Assembly (NCBI GenBank): GCA_013368325.1
Contig: JAACJK010000222.1
Location: forward strand, 124,001 to 188,000
DNA: 64,000 nt
Reading direction: 5' to 3'
Source: Ephemerocybe angulata
Taxonomy: Eukaryota > Basidiomycota > Agaricomycetes > Agaricales > Psathyrellaceae
Position 1 is the first letter of the stretch; the number at the start of each line of letters is the position of its first letter. Shown here piece by piece: positions 22,056 through 35,400 of this stretch. The notes under the pieces were generated by a model. The model searched no databases and was not told the DNA's origin. It saw only the letters and a program-made list of their open reading frames with translations. Both the position numbers and the translations under genes were made by a program.

Positions 22056-23838
22056 TCAGTCCAGCTCGGCCTTGATTCGAGGCTTTCGCTCGCGGGCACC
22101 GCGTCTTGGGCCGCTCGACTCGCGCGGGGGACGGGTCTCGCCGCGTCGTAGAAGGTAGACGGATTTATCAGACGCGATATGAATATCGAGATCGAGGTGT
22201 TTATCCAGGAGGTGCGTGTTCACCTTTTCCATAAATATCTCGTAGATTGCTGGGCACGACAGTACTTGTGGATGGTCTCTCCTGCAGTCGTGTGTCTTCG
22301 ATGTTGTGATTTCTCTCATGTCAACGGTAAAATAGCATTCCGAATATGTGCAGTGCCAGTTGAGATTGTCGTGAGGAAGGGAAGGGCGTTGGAAATGGAG
22401 GAGGTTGATCTTGCGTGAAAGCTCGGCGTCGTCCTCACTATCCGAAAAGTAGCTGTCTGTTGAGCTGTCGGAGAAGTCGTCGTCGTAAATGAATTGCGTT
22501 GCCCTCTGCTTTCGCTTTCGTTTTGAAGCCTTTTTGACAGGGACGCTGAAAGGAATCGCAGACTGAGGTTGTACGTTCTATAAAACTGTAAGTCAATGCC
22601 GTAGCAAGTTGAGAGGAGAATTCAGAACCTTTGGTTTAGCAGCTGCCCTATTCAAGGCGTTCTTCAGCTTATCAGCCCACTCCTTCGCCTTTCCCCCAAA
22701 CCTTTCCAGCCCGAACGGGTCTTCCTCAGAGAACTGGAGGTCCTCCAACCGTGTATTCCGAGCTACACCCCACGGCCGCGGTAGTTGATCCCTAGTCTCC
22801 TCACGAAGCTTCTGCACCTCTTTACACCATTTAACCCACGCCTTAGTATCAAACAGCTGTACCGCACTTGACGCCGAGGCTATCTGGTTGGCTAAGAGCC
22901 ACTCGCACTGATCTGCAAAACGTCCGCGTATGTCTGCACTCGCAATATGGCGGAGGTACCTTCGGTGAGGGACGTCTCCAGTCAGCGGCGTAGGATCAGG
23001 ATCGTCGTCGTCTCTCTGCGTTGAGAAGATGAGACGTTGGTGCTCGTCCGTTTGGTTTCGAACTTGAAGGTTGTACTCTTTCACGAACCAGTGGATCGTG
23101 CGCACCTCAATGGGTTGTTGAACTTTAGCGTCCCGGACCAGCTTCTTCATGAGATAGAAGAGCTGATACCGATAGTGCCAGTTTATCGAGAGATTGAAGA
23201 AGGCAACATCCATGTTCTTGATGATGTAAGCCCTGTTCTCGCTATCCCAGTCCAAGTCCATTTCAGACGATGGACCTTCGCTCATAGACAACGACTGTAA
23301 ACTCACACAGAATGGATGCACAGTGTTCTCACTCCTGCGTTATCTTCTTCGGACCGTGCGTTCATATTCTTCACGAACGAAAGCAATATCTTGACCTTTT
23401 CATCGTAGCCCTCCCGCCTGAGCGTAGCATAGAAACTATCGAGCGTGAGGATGCTTCGCGCGATCCCAGGTTGCCGGCCCTGGTTATCCCGCTTTCGCAT
23501 CAAGCTCTGCAGTCTCTGCTGCCCCTTCTCTGAAAGCCATTCCACCTTCTTGACCTCGAAAAGCCCCCATACACGGACATTGTTGTTCATACACCGCTGT
23601 GCTGGGTTGTGAGGCGCGCCAGGGGGAAGCAACCACTCTGTACTGTCCAGTCTAGATGTAAAGTCAGCTTGGAAGATACACTGAAGTCGTGGACCACAAA
23701 CCCAATGGCTTCGCCGTCGTGCACCATGTTAACTTGGGTCAGTTCAAGCCGTCGTGGGATCGTCCCTCCAAAAGCAAGACAGTCTTCGTCAAAGTAGCCA
23801 TATGGCTCCTTCAGAAGTTCCAGGGTATGCGTCGTCAT
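22056..23838 (-). CDS. Unrecognised conserved-looking protein, 549 residues
   Basis: I do not recognise this family. Exons in gene order are 23682-23838, 23333-23637, 22629-23294 and 22056-22577, and they close in frame at 549 residues. The N-terminal ~150 residues read like a compact domain (EPYGYFDEDCLAFGGTIPRR, then DGEAIGFVVHDF and NVRVWGLFEVKKVEWLSEKG). The middle (~155-375) is helical with many aromatics (DVAFFNLSINWHYRYQLFYL). The next stretch is basic (KKASKRKRKQRA), a plausible nuclear signal, and is followed by an acidic serine run. The C-terminal ~120 residues hold Cys and His pairs (NWHCTYSECYFT, KTHDCRRDH, VLSCP, NTHLLDKHLDLDIH) that could bind zinc. The first two introns are only 44 and 38 nt. 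A nuclear role is inferred. It is divergent from the NIPA gene. Confidence 0.65.
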
Positions 23839-24028
23839 TAGAGTGTAGCGAGGAAAGGGTCAGAGACTCTGAGAGAGCAACTCGCAGTTAAAGTGCAAGG
23901 CTTGGCGGCAGCAGCACATTGTTGGCGAGTCACGTGTCCAATAGCTCTCTCTCACTCCGCTGTGGCAGGCTTGCGGGGCACTTTCACCTCTCCCCCTCAT
24001 ACTACATGAAACTCTCCTGGTGCCGTTC
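23839..24028. promoter_or_regulatory. Compact bidirectional promoter with central CACGTG and CCAAT
   Basis: Only 190 bp separate two divergent start codons. CACGTG lies at 23931-23936, exactly midway, 93 bp from each ATG. CCAAT follows at 23938-23942. CCAAT is the Hap/NF-Y core and CACGTG the bHLH core. Adjacent sites suggest one platform serving both genes, which is inferred from position. Confidence 0.5.
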
Positions 24029-26366
24029 ATGAATATCACCCTCGCAAATGGTGCCCTCCATACCCTCCACCCCCAAAATGCAACACCACCCATGAGCGCA
24101 GCGTTCGCCCTCCTCGGCGCAGACCCAAAGTCGGCCCTGTCGATCCCAGCCGGCATAGTCATCGGGCTCGTGGCCTCGTTCGTGCAGTCGCTCGGACTCA
24201 CGATACAGCGCAAGAGCCACGTCCTCGACCAGTCTCTTCCCGAGCACCGCCGGCGGGTGGAGCACCGGAGACCGTACGTCCACCCACCCACCTTAAATTA
24301 ACCACGACTTCTGACACGACCTCCAACAGGCTATGGCTACTCGGCTTCGCCATATTCATCTCGTCCAACCTCATAGGATCGCTCGTGCAGATAGCCTCGC
24401 TCCCCGTCGTCATCCTCGCGCCGCTGGGCGCAGTGTCGCTGCTCTGGAACGCCTTCTTCGCCCGCCTGATTCTAGGGGACAGGTTCTCTCCATGGATGAT
24501 CCTCGGCACGATTCTCATAGCAGGGGGTGCCATCCTCATCGCCGTGTTCGGGATCGTCCCCGAGCCTACGCGCTCCCTCGAGGACCTGCTCGAGCTCTTC
24601 CGCCGTCCGGCCTTCCTGGCCTACTTCTCGACACTCGCATTCGTCGTGGTCGTGTGCCTCGCCATCGTGAGTAGTATTGGCCCGAGTCTGAGCTTGTGCT
24701 GCGTGCCATGTCCTTACAACGTTCCATTTGTCTTTAGACGCACATCACGGAGTTTGCACTTTCGCGGAGAGTGGCGGGGCTAGAGCCAAGTGAGGAGGAG
24801 GGGGACGAGGACTTGGTTTTGACGCCGTCATCCACTATCATCGACATGTCGCATACGTCGACTGCGATCGGCTCGGACGTAAATGAGGAACATCACAGCC
24901 GCGCAGCTACAGAACAGACGCCCTTACTCTTCGATCGCAAATCGCAGGTCGCTTCGCCTACCCCAGACGCCACACTCCACTCGCTAAACCGCACGCGCCT
25001 GCTTGTCGCCATCTCCTACGCTTCCTTCTCCGGCATTCTATCGGGGATGTGCCTCATTTTTGCGAAGAGCGGTGTCGAGTTGTTGCTTTTGACGCTGGGA
25101 GGGCAGAACCAGTTTATGCGGTGGGAGACTTGGGTTCTGTTGCTTGGCTTGGTCATATTCGCTCTCCTCCAGCTATGGTATCTGCATAAGGCGCTTATTC
25201 TGGCTGATCCGACGTTGGTGTGTCCTTGTAAGTAAACTTCTGCTACCTACACTGCACATTACTGACGTTATCGATTACTAGCTGCTTTCTGCTTCTACAA
25301 CCTATCATCTATCGTAAACGGGATGGTCTACTTTAACCAACTCTCCCTCATCAAGCCCCTCCATCTCGGCCTCGTCATTCTCGGCATTTTCGTTCTTCTA
25401 GGCGGTGTATGGGTCGTCTCCATCCAATCAGGTGGCGGAGGCGTTGACATTGGAACTTGGAGTGGCGAGGAAACCGAACTGCTAGGCCCAGACGGCGCCT
25501 TCTGCGACGAGCCAGAATCTGCCTTGCCAGAGCTCGACGCGGCAGCGAACGACGAAGGGCAAGAGATCCCCCTCTCCCGGTCCAGCAGGCCTATCTCGCG
25601 GGATGTGCGGATTGGGCCTGTGCCGATGGACCGTGAAACACGATCCGAGTCGAGCATCGTTAATAATCTTAGCTCTGCGCACGAACGGCTGAGGCACAGT
25701 CTGCCTGAGATACATCACTCACCGCAGGACGAGCTGAGGGAGGAGGAGAGCGGCACGCCGCGGAGGCGTAATTCGCTGTTGTCTACCTCGACGGGCTTGC
25801 GTCCGGCTGTGGACGCGCATTCGACGCTGCCCGTGTCGCCGACATATCAGACGCGCTATACGCTCCGGCATCGACTGACCTCGCACGAGATGTTCCCTGG
25901 GCGTCTGTCATCGTACTCTTCGATTGTCTCTGGGCACGGAGGGGCAGGTACGAGTGGGTCTGGGGTGCATGGACCGCTGTCGCCGCCGATTAATCCGGTG
26001 TCGACGTTGGGGAGTGGGTTCCAGATCGGGCTTTCGCCTGTGAGCCCGGGATTCACGCTCACGCCGAAGGTGCGGAAGCCGAGGCTGGGTGGGCTGGGGC
26101 GATCGTCGGTTGTTGGGGATAGGGAGAGGGAGAGGGAGAGGAGGAGGACGGTGAGCGAGGGGGATGTGAATCGGTTGTTGACGGCGAGGTTTGATGAGGA
26201 TGGGGCGCCTGTTGTGCCGAGCGGGGAGGATGAGGAGGGTGGGGAGGAGAGGGGAGAGTACTTTTCAGCGGAGGCGCGTGCGGATGGGGCGGATCGGCCT
26301 GTGGGTGATGCAAGGGGACGGTGGGCGTGGTTGAGGAGGTTGGTTACGAGAGATGGGAAGGAGTAG
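24029..26366 (+). CDS. NIPA-type magnesium transporter family membrane protein
   Basis: The family (NIPA/DUF803, drug-metabolite-transporter fold) moves Mg2+ and other divalent ions across the plasma or endosomal membrane. Exons are 24029-24273, 24330-24666, 24738-25227 and 25282-26366, giving 718 residues. Typical segments are GIVIGLVASFVQSLGLTIQR, LLGFAIFISSNLIGSLVQIA, VILAPLGAVSLLWNAFFARL, ILGTILIAGGAILIAVFG, GILSGMCLIFAKSGVEL and YNLSSIVNGMVYFNQ, nine hydrophobic stretches in all. A loop of ~100 residues, rich in acidic and Ser/Thr residues, splits the set. After ~430 a cytosolic tail of ~290 disordered residues contains an RERERERRR run. Family known members are 300-400 residues, so loop and tail are additions. 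Substrate is inferred from the family. Confidence 0.85.
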
Positions 26367-27840
26367 GGTTTTTTGTATACATCTTAGTTTGGGCATGGAC
26401 TATTCACGCATCGTGTAAACTATTCATTAGCTGTTGATACTTAATCTTGGATATTGCATAGGGGCAGTATTATGTTGTACACGGTGCAGGGCTTCAACAA
26501 GCCTTTGGAACGGGTTGATCTCGAGACTCGATGTTGCCTCGAGGACCCCTCCCTGCCTGGGAATGGCGCCTGTAAAATATTAGCGCTGGCAGGCGCCCTC
26601 TTCGGGTCGGTGCAAGCGGGCGCGCAGGGTTTGTCTGATGCTCCCTGATGCTCCACCACATCAACATCGCTTTAGACATGGTTCTGATGGGACGCATGTG
26701 TGTTCACTGTGGGTGAATGTAATGCCGACGCTGGTCTTGGGCAAGTCTTGGGATTATACACGACCGTACATGGCTACAAAACGCTCTGATAGCCTTCAGG
26801 ATGTGGTAAAACAGAAGAACGAAGTGATGTTCGCCGCTGCGGTCGTGTGTAAGTTTGTGACCTTGGAGGCCCTTGGTTTGGTGTCAGAAGGTTCAAGGAC
26901 ATGTGGTGATCTTCCGCAGAGGTGCCTTGTTCAAACAGCGACCGAACGGTTCGAGGAGGAGAGGGCTTGCATGGGAAGATTACGGAGTGCAGTTGATTAT
27001 ACCGGATTCAAAACTGATTGGCGTTCCATGAGAAGAACGGCGGGATGTCGGAGAGCAGGTACTCCCGAGAGTCGAAAATGCAAGCCTCGAAGCGCCTCGG
27101 GCGCCGGGTGGGCAGTTGCTTGGATTTGAATGAATTTCAATGAAAGGGTGGCGGGCTTTCAACAAGGTTTCCAAGGGGGCGACTAGCGTCGGTGACGGAA
27201 TGAGGGACGCCGACATTTAAATCTTATCATTCCGGGCATATGCTTCCGATGGAAGATTCTGCTGATGCGCGACATATGGGTATGGGGCGTCACGCATTTA
27301 GCCCCGCCCTTCACCTTGCCATTTCCGGGGACTGTGGGGTCGTTCGGTTCAAAAGCGAGGAGGTGGAGCGATGGCGAGGGAGGAGGCGGGAGTGTCTGTG
27401 CGCCGCAGAATCCTGCACAGTGAACGGTCTGGAGGAGGACTCGCTCTGCAGGCACTGGGCTTGACGCTGGGAGGCCTGATCGGCGATCAGGATCTACACG
27501 TGACCGCGTTTGACGGATTTGGAACGCGACAGCGACGATATTGTCGTGAATAGCAGAAGCGCTGGAAGACCAGAAAGGCGGCGTTGAGTGAGAAGAACAG
27601 AGAGACATGAGCTATCCGAACGCCCGCAATACGAAACGTGGTGCGAAAACATACGACCCGAAACGGCGTCCGGACGGAGTGTGTAAGCGACGGAGCAAAT
27701 AACACTATTTGCCCTGGAGTGTGTCAGGGAGCGAGCGAGGTGTAGGCTCTCTCAGGCTTTGTTCTCTACCCCCACCACCGCCGACGCTGTCGTCCGTGAT
27801 ATACCCCGAGCCGTTCTCGATATCCCACATCCCGGCGCGC
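26367..27840. other. Intergenic, upstream region of the DENN gene
   Basis: About 1.47 kb with no coding signal beyond short chance frames. A CACGTG palindrome sits at 27497-27502, 338 bp before the DENN start. The reading frame of the DENN gene is open back to ~27709 without an ATG, so translation is placed at 27841. Confidence 0.45.
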
Positions 27841-30800
27841 ATGGCCTCGATGCGCAGACCCGGAATGCCCTCGCCCGCCGTCGCAGCTAGCCCGGCCCAA
27901 GACAGCCCACTGCGATCCCGCTTCTCCGACCACTCGCTCGAGGTGCCCAAGCGAACCCGCTCGACGAACGCGACAGCAGCAGCGGCCAGGCGGTTGCCGT
28001 CCACGACCTCGTCCAAGTCGGCGGATCCCAAAAAGGATACAAGCCGAACCTTTAGCTCAGGCACCCACGATTCGCTTGCAGCCGTCATAAACATTGCTGT
28101 CCATCCTTCCCCTTCCACCACCACCATCATCTCCCAAACTCAAGACCAAGACCCCGCCTTGGCCGATGAGCTCGACTACATCACTGTAGTTCCACAGCCA
28201 GAGTCCAGCCCAAACGCCGCTACGCCTCGTCCAGACAAGGCGTCCCGCATTCTTGGCATCCGCCACCGTCGCAGCATGGAGCCCATTCCTGCGTCCACCA
28301 GAAACTCCATCGTGTCCACCCGCTCCCTGCGCGATGTCCCCGCCGTCGTCTCCCAGCACGTCCCCAACCTGCCCCTCACCTCCCTCTACGTCGTCTCCGG
28401 CTTGCCCAAGTCCCCCCATACGTGGACGCTGGCAGACCCTGACTCCGTAATGGGGCTGCATCACGGCGAGGGCGCCGTCAACCGCTGGTGGCGACCAGAG
28501 GTCCTGGGCAGCACCGTCAGCCCCGGGGCGGGCGGCGGGAAGAAGAAGACTAGGCGGGGCAAGGCCGACGAGATCACCAAGGGCGCCGGTGCCCTCAGCA
28601 AGCAAGAAGTGGGCAAAATGCTTTCCAAAGCCCTCAAGGTTAGTTCCTCCCCATCATGCATGCTATCTTTTTTTCATCTGCTCAAACCACCTCGCTATGT
28701 AGCTTTCATTTACCCGCGAAGTCGAAGTCATTGCATCTACACTACAACCGGCATCTACTATTCACACATTTACCTTCACGCTCCCTGCCCCCAGTACACC
28801 TCTAGGACCCACCCCATCAACAGACCTCTTGCGGGCCTCTGTAATATCTAATGCCGACAACCGCTCCTCCGCGGCCACCTTCGCCTACCCCTATTCTGAC
28901 GACCCCTTTGCACGGCCATCTTCTGCTTACCTCGGACCCCCGAGTCTCCTTGGTCGAGGCGCACACAACACAGCGACCGCAGGTGCTGGTGCCAGCGCCA
29001 CCGACCTCAACCCTTCATCTACCAACAACATTACGTACTATGGCGTTTGCTTGACTGTCTGGTCCCATGCCGACGCGGAACGCAGTACCGCGATTCGTCG
29101 AACCCTCGAAGCGGGGCGTTCCCGTAAGGAGTCGGCGCAATCTGCTGTCACCCGTCGCCTACGAAGCTTGAGGTCCGATATCTCAGGGTCCGCCAGCGAG
29201 GGCGGTGATCCTACTTTCCAGGCCAAGAAGCAAGCCAGGAAGAGTGCCCGAGGACCCTGGGGCGACGCGGAGACCGACGCTGAATTCACTGAAGGCGAGG
29301 GCGGTGTCAGTGAGAGCGAGTTTGAAATCGCCAGTACCATTGGTCATGGGCCTGGCGAGAGCACGCTCTTCCTCCCTGGTGATACCGTTTTTTGGCTTCC
29401 TTATGCTCTAAGTAAGTTTGATCGACATTTGTTCGAAATCGCCCAGGCTAATTTTGCCTCTAGCCCTTGTATCTCGACACCCTGTCTACGATCTCATGCG
29501 CGACTATCTCACTCTTTCTTGGGCCCGCTTTTCCAAGGATGTGCAATCACATACCCTTCAGATATCCAAGATTCTAGCGCACCCCGCTCCTCGGGCAGGA
29601 GAATTCATTAAACTAGATGCCAGTCCCAAGACGGACGGCAGCGACTCCAATCTAGAGGTCATTGCCCGCTTCCCCGGTGGACTCGACTTTGGGCGAGGCC
29701 TGGTGGATATTAACTTCACCATGTGGCCGCTATTTAAATGCCTCAATATTGATAACATTCTTACTATCTGCGAGGTACGCTTCTTCGGCAGCTTATTCTG
29801 GCATGCGCTCATCGCTATGCTTTTTAGATTGCCCTCTCCCCGACCGGCAAAGTCCTCTTCTTCTCTAGATACCCTGCAATGCTCGGTGTACGTTTTTTTA
29901 ATTCGCGGGTGGCGTATATGCTGACCTCTCTGGCGCTTAGATTGCTGTCAACACCATCAAGTACTTGGTGGAGCTTCGCGGCTGGAACGGTATTGCTCTC
30001 CCCGCCGTTCACTCTCGTGACGCAAAAATCTATATCGACGACCCCGGTCCATGGATCATGGGTCTCTCAACCGAGGCGCGGTATAGCATTCGCCCGTCCC
30101 CCGAAGTCTGTGTTTGCGACTTGGACATCAACTATCTGAGCTGCCCTTCACCGCCTCCTGGGATCATCTCAACCAAACAGACGCGCGATAAGTACCGCCA
30201 GAGGCTTCTCGCTGCCTTTGAGTCCCACTATCACCCCGACCACTCCGTTCCGAGGTGAGTTTGAACCTCCGTTAATAAAAAATGTCGGTTGGTATTGACA
30301 CCGGATTAGCGAGTTCAAGGAAGCGTTCCCAGCCGGTCGTTTCAGGCCTGTGTGCAAAATTCAAGCAAAGCGTGGGGCTTCGTCCGCTGCCGTTGCTGAC
30401 CAGATCAAACCGCCCGATTGGTGGCATTCCACGCGAATCATCCAAGCGTTCGATAGCGTTTTGGCTGACAAGGTAAGCGCAATTGCCCTTGGCCTGTCAA
30501 AATGGCGTAGAGCTCACCCGTTTCATTAGTTCAAGAAACCGTCATTCCTCAAGCGTATCACTTCGTTCTACACTCAGAAGCAGGCCCCTCGTCTGACGGT
30601 CGCTGAGCAGCACATCCAGCACTCCATTCGCAAGCGCGCTACCGCCTTTGTCGATGCGCGTGATGAGCTTGAGACCAAGATTGGTCGACTGTCACGCAGG
30701 TTGAACTTCTTGATGACAGAGTCAGACCTCTGGAGAGACAAGTTCGCTACCTTTGAGCAATACGCTGAGAAACTGAGCAACGAAGCTACCCAGCTCCGGA

Positions 30801-32131
30801 CGAAGATCAACAAGGAGCAGAGGGAGACGAAGCGGCTGTCTGGCCTCGTTACTCTTACCGCGGCTGAGAAGGCTAAGCTGCAAAAGGAACTTCGCGACAC
30901 TGAGCACGCGCATCGCGAAGCTACGGTTGAGTTGGAGAGGATGAAGGAGACCATGGAGCAGATGGAGATGGAGCGTGCTGAGATGATCGCCGAAGTCGAG
31001 GCGCAGATCGAGCGGGCGCTCGAGTCGATGGCTGTCGATATTGACGAGTCTGATTACGCGAGCTCGCGCCCGCAGAGTCGGCTCTCGAACAAGTCGGGCA
31101 AGTCAATGAAGTCCACCCGGTCGAGGGCGGCGAGCGACTCTATCAAGAATAAGCACCTGCGGTCGTTCGCGACTGACTCTACGCTCGCAGAGTCGTATGG
31201 CGAGGACGATACCATAACCGCCACCCGGGAAGAACTGGCTAACGCCAAGTCCGTCCTCAAAAACGGGATCATCGAAGAGGAAGAGGAGGAACCTACCCCA
31301 GCGAAGAAGAAGCGCTTCTCAGCGACGGACGTCGAGCTGGGGCCGCAGGACGGAATGAACGCCGTGGACGAGGGCATCAGCATGAAGAGCGACAAAATTG
31401 CGCAAAAGGTCCTGGAGATCCAGCAGAAGGTGCACCTTTTCACCATCGCCCTGAAACTGCGCCGTACTAAACACCATCTCCAGCTCGAAGGCGCGCTGGC
31501 GAGCGAGAAGCGCCCACCTGCGAAGTGGAAGAGCCACGCGGCGACGGCGGCGACGAGCGGCGAAGAATCAGACCTGGCAGCGGCCCGTCCCCGGCCCCCG
31601 CGTAGCAAGCGCATGCCTCCTGGCGGGAAGAAGCGGACGCGCAGCGGGACGAACTCGTCGACCCAGACGAACACGCCGGTGACCTTCCCCACGGAAGACG
31701 CCCCTTCGAATCATACCAAGTCCATGCGGTCGTCGATGGACATCACGGTTGGGAGCAAGACGCCCACCCGGGATACCTTCCCACTCGACGAGGCGCCTGT
31801 GGAGACGATGCCAGACCCTGCATCTGTCCCTGAGATCCCGAACGAGGAGTTCAACGACGTGGAGGGTGAGGGGCAGACCCCGACGACAGATAAGCAGGCG
31901 GTCCCACCTCCCGTGTTTTCGCCGCCGCCGAACATCGACGAGGGCTCCGATACCGACTTCCAGAGCGCTTACTCTGCGAGCCCCCGGAATAGCTATGCTA
32001 ATCACGATGAGGATTCGGAGGACCTCTCTGGTCTTGAAGACAACGCGATCGGTGGCCGTGGGCGTACCATGAGCAATATGACTGCTGTTGCTGACCGGTT
32101 CAGGCCCATGGTTGCTCCCACTAGCTCGTAG
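27841..32131 (+). CDS. DENN-domain protein (Rab guanine-nucleotide exchange factor family)
   Basis: DENN proteins activate Rab GTPases in vesicle traffic. Exons are 27841-28638, 28703-29411, 29464-29774, 29828-29887, 29941-30254, 30310-30472 and 30530-32131, giving 1318 residues. After a disordered N-terminus, an upstream-DENN-like part contains LTSLYVVSGLPKSPHTW, TIHTFTFTLP and TYYGVCLTVWSHAD. The core DENN runs ~490-735: FLPYALTLVSRHPVYD in essence, then FTMWPLFKCLNIDNILTICE, SPTGKVLFFSRYP and NTIKYLVELRGWNGIALP. A coiled coil at ~832-952 (KLSNEATQLRTKINKEQRET) precedes an acidic, disordered tail. Two in-frame ATGs lie close together at the start (MASMRRPG), and I used the first. The gene converges on VPS13 with 326 bp between stops. 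The target Rab is unknown. Confidence 0.9.
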
Positions 32132-32457
32132 ATGTGATGCGTTCCACTTTCCTTTCCTTTCTCTTCCTCCTCTGGCCCTTCTTCGTTCTATTATTATTTC
32201 TCTTTCTATCTAGTCAGTGCAAAGTAGGCGTTTGCCTACCGTCCATTCGTTCAATTTCGACATCATATTTTGTTACACATTTTTGCTATTCTACAGTAAG
32301 ATATATCCCCAAGGCACAGTTGATTACTACCCCTACTACCCGAGTCCGTTTATCGTTCTTCGCTCGTCAGCTCTTTCCATTTACCCATTATCATCAGCCT
32401 AAAGTGTGACCCTAGTAGTAAGTAGACTACAGATATCCAATGCGAACCCAGTTCGAG

Positions 32458-35400
32458 TTAGTCCATCCTGCGACGCGTGTTGAACTGCTTGACGACCGTG
32501 GCGACTTGGTTGAAGAACCAGGTCTGCGACGCCTTGTCCGGGATGACGGCGAACTTGTCGTGCTCCCGACCCAGGCGATGCGCGAAGCGGATGCCGTTGT
32601 CCTCAGCTGTGACGCCCTGGATCTGAGTGAAGGGCAGCTCCCAGTCGAGACGGAGCCGCTTGGAGTAGAAGGAGATCACTTTGGATTGGGTGAGGAGGAC
32701 GACGTTGTCGCCCCCAGGTGAGTCTGGACGAAGAGCTGAGCATGGTATTCCCCAGTCGAGGCAGAGGAGATTCGTACTGATGTGTGCAACATAGAGTTCC
32801 TTGCGGTATGCACCGTTATTGAGATCCTTCATCCAGTACTGCCCCATCGCTTCGCGGGCGGAATACGACTAGAGCCATTCCAGTCAGTCGTCGTCCCCTT
32901 CAAATGAGCCACACCTGACATACCTTCAGCACTCCGTCAGCAGGAATGAGTCTCGGCTGGTTAAGGGAAAGACATTAAGTGAACGGACAACTACAGCACT
33001 GAGAAAGACCTACCATCCTGACACGGTCACGATCGGGGTTGTCGAAGACGGTGGTCGTGTTTCGAATACCTAGTGGCTTGTCTCAATACGCGTGGAAGGA
33101 CAGAACGTCAGGGAAGGCGTACCCTCAGATACGTTCGATGCCAAGTCGAAGACTCCCACCACAGGTTTCGTGACCGCGCTGCTAAGGATAAGGTCACTGA
33201 AAATCATCAGATATGGGCAATCTTTGCTTACCCGACAAGACCCTTTCCAACACCCTTGAAGAACCCGAAGGCCCCCTCTGACTCTGCGCCTTCTATGGGC
33301 TTCATCTACCAAACAGTCAGATCGAGTTGAAGTGGATATGAGGGGAACGTACGAAAACGCCCTCCATCGCACTGGTCACACTGCTTGCAAAGGCTTCTCC
33401 TCCTGCGGCGACGCCGTAGATTGCATGTCGAGGCTTGTTCCTCCGCTGGGTCATTCTTCTCCGCGCCTGATATTCCGAGTCGAAGGTTGCTGCAGACAAA
33501 CCTGCAAACCGGCCGGTGCTTAGTATGGACGTAGACTATTACGAGCTTTCGACCCTCACCCTTTCCAACGCTGCTTGTGAACTTGGTGACGCTGTCGCTG
33601 AGACCGAACACAGTCTTCTTCACAAAGCTAGCCGCGCCTTTGGCAATCCCAATGCCCAGTTCCCGATTCCCGTGCATGACAACGCCCTGGAACGGCTCGT
33701 AGAAGATATCTGCGACTCCAGAGCTGACATTGGTAAAGAGGCCAACCGGGTTTCCAATGAAGTCAGCAGATCCAAGAATGCGATACAACTGTCGGAGGAC
33801 TTCCTGACGATAGTGGTAGAGGATGCGATTCTGAAGATCTGCTGTGGTAAGGCGCATGTCCTTGATGGCGAGGGCGTTCATCTCAAGAGGTGCATCGTTG
33901 ATATTTCCTACAGCCATTGTCATGGCGTTCAGCACGACTGCGAGGGGATTTCGGATGCTCATTCTGTTGAGAGACTTAGCATATAAGCTGACGACGCAGG
34001 CATCAAATCCTTACTTCTCTTCGCTGCTGACCCGCTCGGTTCGCATGAATGACAGGGCCAGAAGAATGGGCTGTAACTCAAGCACTTCGAAGTAGAGCAC
34101 CTGCCCCGCTGTTGATGTCGACGGGTCGGGGTCGGGTATATCGTCGGCGTTGCGGATTAAGACACTATTAATATACGGTGAGCAGAGGCTATGACCTGGT
34201 GATATTTTGGACGTACTCTTGCGTTTCATCTTCCCAAGAGAGGCCTTTGATTTGAGTTAGGTCGTATATTGAGAACAACAGATCCTCGTCCGCTTCGATA
34301 GTAAGAGCTTGAAGCAATATAGAGCAGTATTTGACGAAGAGGACACCGTGGGCTATATGACATTCAGCATTGGAAGAACAGCATTGGTCTACGTTTAAAA
34401 TCGTACCTTGGTCTTTCAGCCAAATCACTGAGGCCTGGACGGTAGGGAGCGCACCCACATCAGCAGCGTCTTTCGAGATAGGCGTTGGCTGTAGGATGAC
34501 AGGGAACAAGGCGTCGTGAAGCTGATTGTCAATCTGCAAAGATCCGCATGATAGAGTAACAGCCTGAGCAACAGAACTGTCGACGTATTCGAACTTGAGC
34601 TGGTCGAAGGTCGCGTATATCACCTCGATTAGGCGCCTGTTGACAAGAGAAACGCCAATCCCAGCAAGATCTAGCGTGAAAGTCAATTGCGGGTGGATTT
34701 CCTCTGTGACTGCCTCGAATCCATCGACCGTGCTTGACATTGTATCCTGTCTGCTGACTGACATGGAGTTCGATCTTTGTTTTGGTTTGTAAAGGCTCCG
34801 TTCTGGGTTGTAGTCGGTAATGCGTAGAATCTGCTTCGGTCCATCTGCCCTCACGTCCAATGAGACAGCTTTGGTACGGTGATTTTGCTGCACGGAGCCA
34901 CTTTAAGATCGACGAGTATAGCATCTAACCGGCACTCTCACCGTGAATTTGAATGGCATAAGAGCTCCAATCTCCATGATGTCGACAACGCGGCGGGTGT
35001 CGTTCACCGAGAGCAGGATGCGCTTCCCCTTTGCTGCTGGGAAGTCCCAAGCATATTTCGTCTTCGAACGCGGAGGGAGGGAGTAGGTAACCTGAGGCTT
35101 ATCGGGCTCCCGAGAGTCGTCCTGGTCTCAATTAGATACTTTGGAGGTGAATTATAACGTTTTACTCGTACTTTCTGCAGGAACTTGAATGCATAGTCTG
35201 TGTCATTCTCTAGCTCGAATGGCCAATCGTCCGACTTCGATAGTATGACGAAGATGGTGGAGGACTCGATGGTGATTTCAGCTCGAATGAGGTCAATTTG
35301 AGAAGTGCCTTCTGGAGTGAGCCGCTTCAGTCGAACGTGGACGACCCCAATATCTTCAAGACTAATGGGCGGTGACCTGCGATGAAAGAATAAGCATTCG

